Source of the DNA: Candidatus Melainabacteria bacterium | GTDB taxonomy: Bacteria; Cyanobacteriota; Vampirovibrionia; Obscuribacterales; Obscuribacteraceae | Direction of reading: 5' to 3' | Assembly: GCA_003242885.1 (NCBI GenBank) | Contig: QKMZ01000007.1 | Location: forward strand, 215,146 to 279,145 | DNA: 64,000 nucleotides | Part shown: positions 61,493 to 64,000 of the stretch, one piece after another | Layout of the letters: each line of letters begins with the position of its first letter | Position numbering within the stretch: the stretch's first letter is position 1 | Program-made: the position numbers and the translations under genes | The notes under the pieces: model-generated | The model's input: the letters and a program-made list of their open reading frames with translations, nothing else | What the model was told of the DNA's origin: nothing | Databases searched by the model: none

Positions 61493-61680
61493 AACACGGG
61501 ATACCTAGTATGTTTGAACGCGGAAATATGTTTTGAGTGGTGGATTCTCAAAGAATAGGTCCATATTGTGGCAAATGTGTGGAACAGCAAAATGCGCCAT
61601 CTGTCCTGAAACGTACAGGCACAGCGGTTTTGCCTCACATACCGGCGATGCGAACGTTCAGATACGCAGCGTTCGAGTGA

Positions 61681-62250
61681 TTATTTTTTCTCTTCCAGCT
61701 CGATGGATGCTGAATTGATGCAATAGCGCTGGCCTGTCGGTTTTGGACCGTCTTCGAAAACGTGCCCTAGGTGCGCGCCGCACTGGCTGCAAGTTACCTC
61801 GGTGCGCTGCATGCCATAGGTGGAGTCATTGTGCTCCGCGATGTTTTCCTTGGTATGTGGCTGCCAAAAACTAGGCCAGCCGCTGCCAGAGTCATATTTT
61901 TCCTTGGAGCTGAAGAGTTCGGCACCGCAGCAAGCGCACTTGTACACGCCCTCCGTGTGGCAGTTATAGTACTTGCCAGTGAAAGCGCGCTCTGTACCTT
62001 TCTGGCGCGTAATCTGATATTGCTCCGGAGTAAGTTGAGCTTTCCATTCTTCTTCTGATTTCTGGACTTTGTGTGCCATCGCTCCTGTTTTCTCCTTATC
62101 GCTTTCACTTTGCGCCGGTCCAATACCGGGTGCGCAGGTCATGCCCTTCTTGAGTTTTGGTGCTTGTCCTGTCTCTGCCGGCACAGGACTGGCACAGGCG
62201 GAAAAGACCATGGTCAAAATCGCCAATAAAATAACATGTGCGGGTTTCAT
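61681..62250 (-). CDS. msrB: peptide-methionine (R)-S-oxide reductase, exported
   Basis: Repairs methionine-R-sulfoxide in envelope proteins. A lipoprotein-type signal (MKPAHVILLAILTMVFSAC) and a short linker precede the MsrB domain. Zinc is held by the CACC and CSQC pairs; SGSGWPSFWQP, HLGHVF and RYCINSASI, with the catalytic Cys, are all present. The 189 residues are normal. No MsrA is adjacent. Confidence 0.94.
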   Translation of the reverse strand: MKPAHVILLAILTMVFSACASPVPAETGQAPKLKKGMTCAPGIGPAQSESDKEKTGAMAHKVQKSEEEWKAQLTPEQYQITRQKGTERAFTGKYYNCHTEGVYKCACCGAELFSSKEKYDSGSGWPSFWQPHTKENIAEHNDSTYGMQRTEVTCSQCGAHLGHVFEDGPKPTGQRYCINSASIELEEKK

Positions 62251-62407
62251 AGTTATGAGCCTACCATTTTGAATCTCCCACCACCTTGATTGAATCCGAA
62301 TTTTGTAAGAACTGCAAATGACGAGTGTTAAAAGCTCTTGTTAGGCAGAGCTAAACCTCCGGAACTCCGTTATTGCCGCCCTTCTCCACTGTAGGGGCGG
62401 CATTAAT

Positions 62408-62444
62408 GTCGCCCGCGGGCGACGTATGGCGTCGCCCGCGGGCG
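62408..62444. repeat. dispersed palindrome family B, long copy
   Basis: GTCGCCCGCGGGCGAC, then GTATGGC, then GTCGCCCGCGGGCG. The 14-base GC palindrome is repeated directly and the GTATGGCGTCGCCC join is the family B motif. It ends at the stop codon of the alcohol dehydrogenase gene. Confidence 0.6.
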
Positions 62445-63428
62445 TTAAACGCGCAGAACGGCGGCGCCGGTGAATTTGCCGGCGCGCAGGTCGTCGAGTG
62501 CATCATTGGCGAGGCTGAGCGGATAGATAGTGACAGAACAAATTATGTTTACTTCTGCTGCTTTGGCGAAAAATTCGATTGCGTCGGCGCGGGTGAGGTT
62601 TGTCACCGATTTAATCGAGCGCTCTTGCCAGAGAATCTCGTATGGCATTGCCGGAAGTTCCGACATATGAATTCCACCCAGGACAAGCTTTCCCGCCTTA
62701 TCTAGATTTGATAACGCGTGAGGCACTAGCTCTCCGACAGGGGCGAAGATGATGGCAGCGTCAAGTTTTTCAGGTGATGGTCCGTCGGAGTCGCCTGCCC
62801 ACTTGCAGCCGAGATTCATCGCCAGGCTGCGCGCGTCGTTGTCTTGAGGTCGGACGAATGCGTATAGCTCCTTGCCGTCGTGATGTGCGACTTGCGCGAT
62901 GATGTGCGCTGCGGCGCCAAATCCATAGATGCCGATGCGTTTTGCGTCGCCGCACATTTTGTACGAGCGATAGCCTATTAGCCCCGCGCACAGTAAAGGC
63001 GCTGCTTTCGCATCATCATAATTATCGGGGAGCTTAAAACAGTAGCGAGCGTCCGCCAGGCAGTATTCAGCGTATCCGCCATCCAGCGTGTATCCTGTAA
63101 ACTTCGCTTCGTCGCACAAATTTTCCCGATCGCTGAGGCACCACCTGCAGTGCCCACAGGTCCAGCCGAGCCACGGAACCCCCACCCGATCGCCCACCGC
63201 AAAGCCTTGCACTTTATCGCCAACTGTATGTATCGTGCCGACAATTTCGTGACCAGGGATAAGCGGAAGTGCAGGCTCCTTCAATTCGTTATCGATGATG
63301 TGAAGATCGGTTCGACATACACCGCAGTGGCTCACTTTGATGAGCACCTGCCCAGCGCGCGCCTCAGGAACGTCGCGGTCCGCCTGAAACAGCGGACCGC
63401 CACGTGATTCTAGAATCATTGCTTTCAT
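62445..63428 (-). CDS. zinc-dependent alcohol dehydrogenase
   Basis: Medium-chain dehydrogenase of 327 residues. Catalytic zinc ligands are in SHCGVCRTDLH and GHEIVGTIH, and structural zinc is held by CGHCRWCLSDRENLC. The cofactor loop is IGIYGFGAAAHIIAQVA. The length and motifs fit the AdhP/AdhA group that uses NAD(P). The alcohol is unknown. ATG 63428 is the start. The GC palindromes lie at its 3' end. Confidence 0.88.
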   Translation of the reverse strand: MKAMILESRGGPLFQADRDVPEARAGQVLIKVSHCGVCRTDLHIIDNELKEPALPLIPGHEIVGTIHTVGDKVQGFAVGDRVGVPWLGWTCGHCRWCLSDRENLCDEAKFTGYTLDGGYAEYCLADARYCFKLPDNYDDAKAAPLLCAGLIGYRSYKMCGDAKRIGIYGFGAAAHIIAQVAHHDGKELYAFVRPQDNDARSLAMNLGCKWAGDSDGPSPEKLDAAIIFAPVGELVPHALSNLDKAGKLVLGGIHMSELPAMPYEILWQERSIKSVTNLTRADAIEFFAKAAEVNIICSVTIYPLSLANDALDDLRAGKFTGAAVLRV

Positions 63429-63515
63429 CAGGGATTAATTCCTGTGGAGCTAACTTCTTCTATCTACCCGCTTCTAGTTTTCGTTTTACTTTTGGCGCTC
63501 AAATTTACGCCTGGT

Positions 63516-64000
63516 TTAACGCTCTATTTGATCTTTCTGCGGATAATCGCCGAGTTTGACAGTCGATGCCGTCAGTACACCGTTTCTCAAAACAAGGAAA
63601 TCGACAGTGTCGTCAACCTTATGAGTACGGATCTGCTTTTGCACTTCTTTCGACGTCAAAACTTGTTTGCCGTCTACTTTCTCGATTACGTCGCCGGCTG
63701 TCAGTCCACCACGTGCTGCAGGTCCGTCCGGTTCCACTTTGGCGATTAGAACACCTTTGGTGTTGGCCGGAACGCCAACGGCATGGGCGATTTTTTCATT
63801 CATGTCTTGCATGTAGATGCCGACATATGGACGTTTGATAGTGCCGCCTACCACGAGCTGGTCAACGACTTCTTTCGCGATATCAATTGGAATCGCAAAG
63901 CCGATATTCTGACCGTCGCCGCGGATTGCGGTGTTCAGACCAATGACCTCACCCCTGATGTTCAAGAGTGGTCCGCCCGAGTTGCCCGGGTTGATTGCAG
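63516..64000 (-). CDS. HtrA/DegP-type serine protease, C-terminal part (cut by window edge)
   Basis: The gene runs off the right edge, so only about 161 residues are seen. Ser in GNSGGPLLNIRGEVIGLN is the nucleophile region. FAIPIDIAKEVVDQLVVGG ends the protease domain. A PDZ domain follows: YVGIYMQDMNEKIAHAV, GVLIAKVEPDGPAARGGLTAGDVIEKVDGKQV and VDFLVLRNG. Signal peptide and His/Asp lie outside. Periplasmic quality control is the expected role. Confidence 0.92.
   Translation of the reverse strand, partial: AINPGNSGGPLLNIRGEVIGLNTAIRGDGQNIGFAIPIDIAKEVVDQLVVGGTIKRPYVGIYMQDMNEKIAHAVGVPANTKGVLIAKVEPDGPAARGGLTAGDVIEKVDGKQVLTSKEVQKQIRTHKVDDTVDFLVLRNGVLTASTVKLGDYPQKDQIER

Noticed and set aside
1..64000. 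CRISPR arrays, tRNA or rRNA genes, prophage and insertion sequences
   Set aside because: No regularly spaced repeats, no cloverleaf-like sequences and no transposase, integrase or phage proteins were recognised by reading; a tRNA scan was not possible.

Overview
The window looks like a chromosomal segment of a Gram-negative-type, non-photosynthetic relative of cyanobacteria (Vampirovibrionia/Melainabacteria, Obscuribacterales-like). This is an inference. It rests on a YlqD-family protein, a SigA-like group 1/2 sigma factor, system II cytochrome c maturation (CcsA/ResB), and many Ser/Thr kinases with an FHA protein and secreted low-complexity proteins. No 16S rRNA, tRNA, CRISPR array, prophage or intact insertion sequence was seen. 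Genes are densely packed on both strands in short operons.

Layout. 1-4.6 kb: ethanolamine ammonia-lyase genes with eutB head-to-head to eutC-eutA, then aat. 4.6-13.4 kb: a cytochrome c, two trypsin-like peptidases without signal peptides, a thyA-folA operon with a papain-like third gene, a delta-1-pyrroline-5-carboxylate dehydrogenase and an active-looking Ser/Thr kinase. 13.5-22 kb: a probable pseudokinase, ylqD, a sigma-70 factor, then the minus-strand run polyprenyl synthase - siroheme dehydrogenase - resB - ccsA. 22-26.6 kb: an AbiTii-like protein, a CoA-binding protein and a complete pqqABCDE operon including a 23-codon pqqA. 26.7-32.6 kb: a plus-strand operon of an M24 peptidase, a Lys/Pro-rich membrane protein, a PrsW-like protease fused to a Ser/Thr kinase, a membrane-anchored protein and a DoxX protein.

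32.6-44.6 kb: a TPR-like membrane protein, an amine oxidase, two secreted helical proteins flanking a receiver-HPt protein, a MerR-type regulator paired with a VIT/vWA protein under repeated TGACAGTA sites, an unknown protein, a 61-residue CPGGVC peptide gene behind a foldable leader, and an FHA protein. 44.7-56.6 kb: a DUF3124 lipoprotein, a lipoyl-less acyltransferase, patatin plus a MshEN-like repeat protein, a YbjN protein, a frameshifted Kelch lipoprotein, a PfkB kinase, xpt under an unusual dyad, an LLM oxidoreductase and a SAM hydroxide adenosyltransferase-like protein. 56.8-64 kb: a CPBP protease, an alpha/beta hydrolase, a two-gene response-regulator/diguanylate cyclase operon, MsrB, a zinc alcohol dehydrogenase and the C-terminus of an HtrA protease.

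The strongest themes are signalling (three Ser/Thr kinase domains, FHA, four receiver-domain contexts, GGDEF, HPt), periplasmic redox (PQQ synthesis, cytochrome c and its maturation, MsrB) and two families of short dispersed palindromes at gene ends. The most promising unusual items are the PrsW-kinase fusion operon, the MerR-VIT/vWA pair with its operator array, the small peptide gene with a structured leader, and the dyad over the xpt ribosome binding site.
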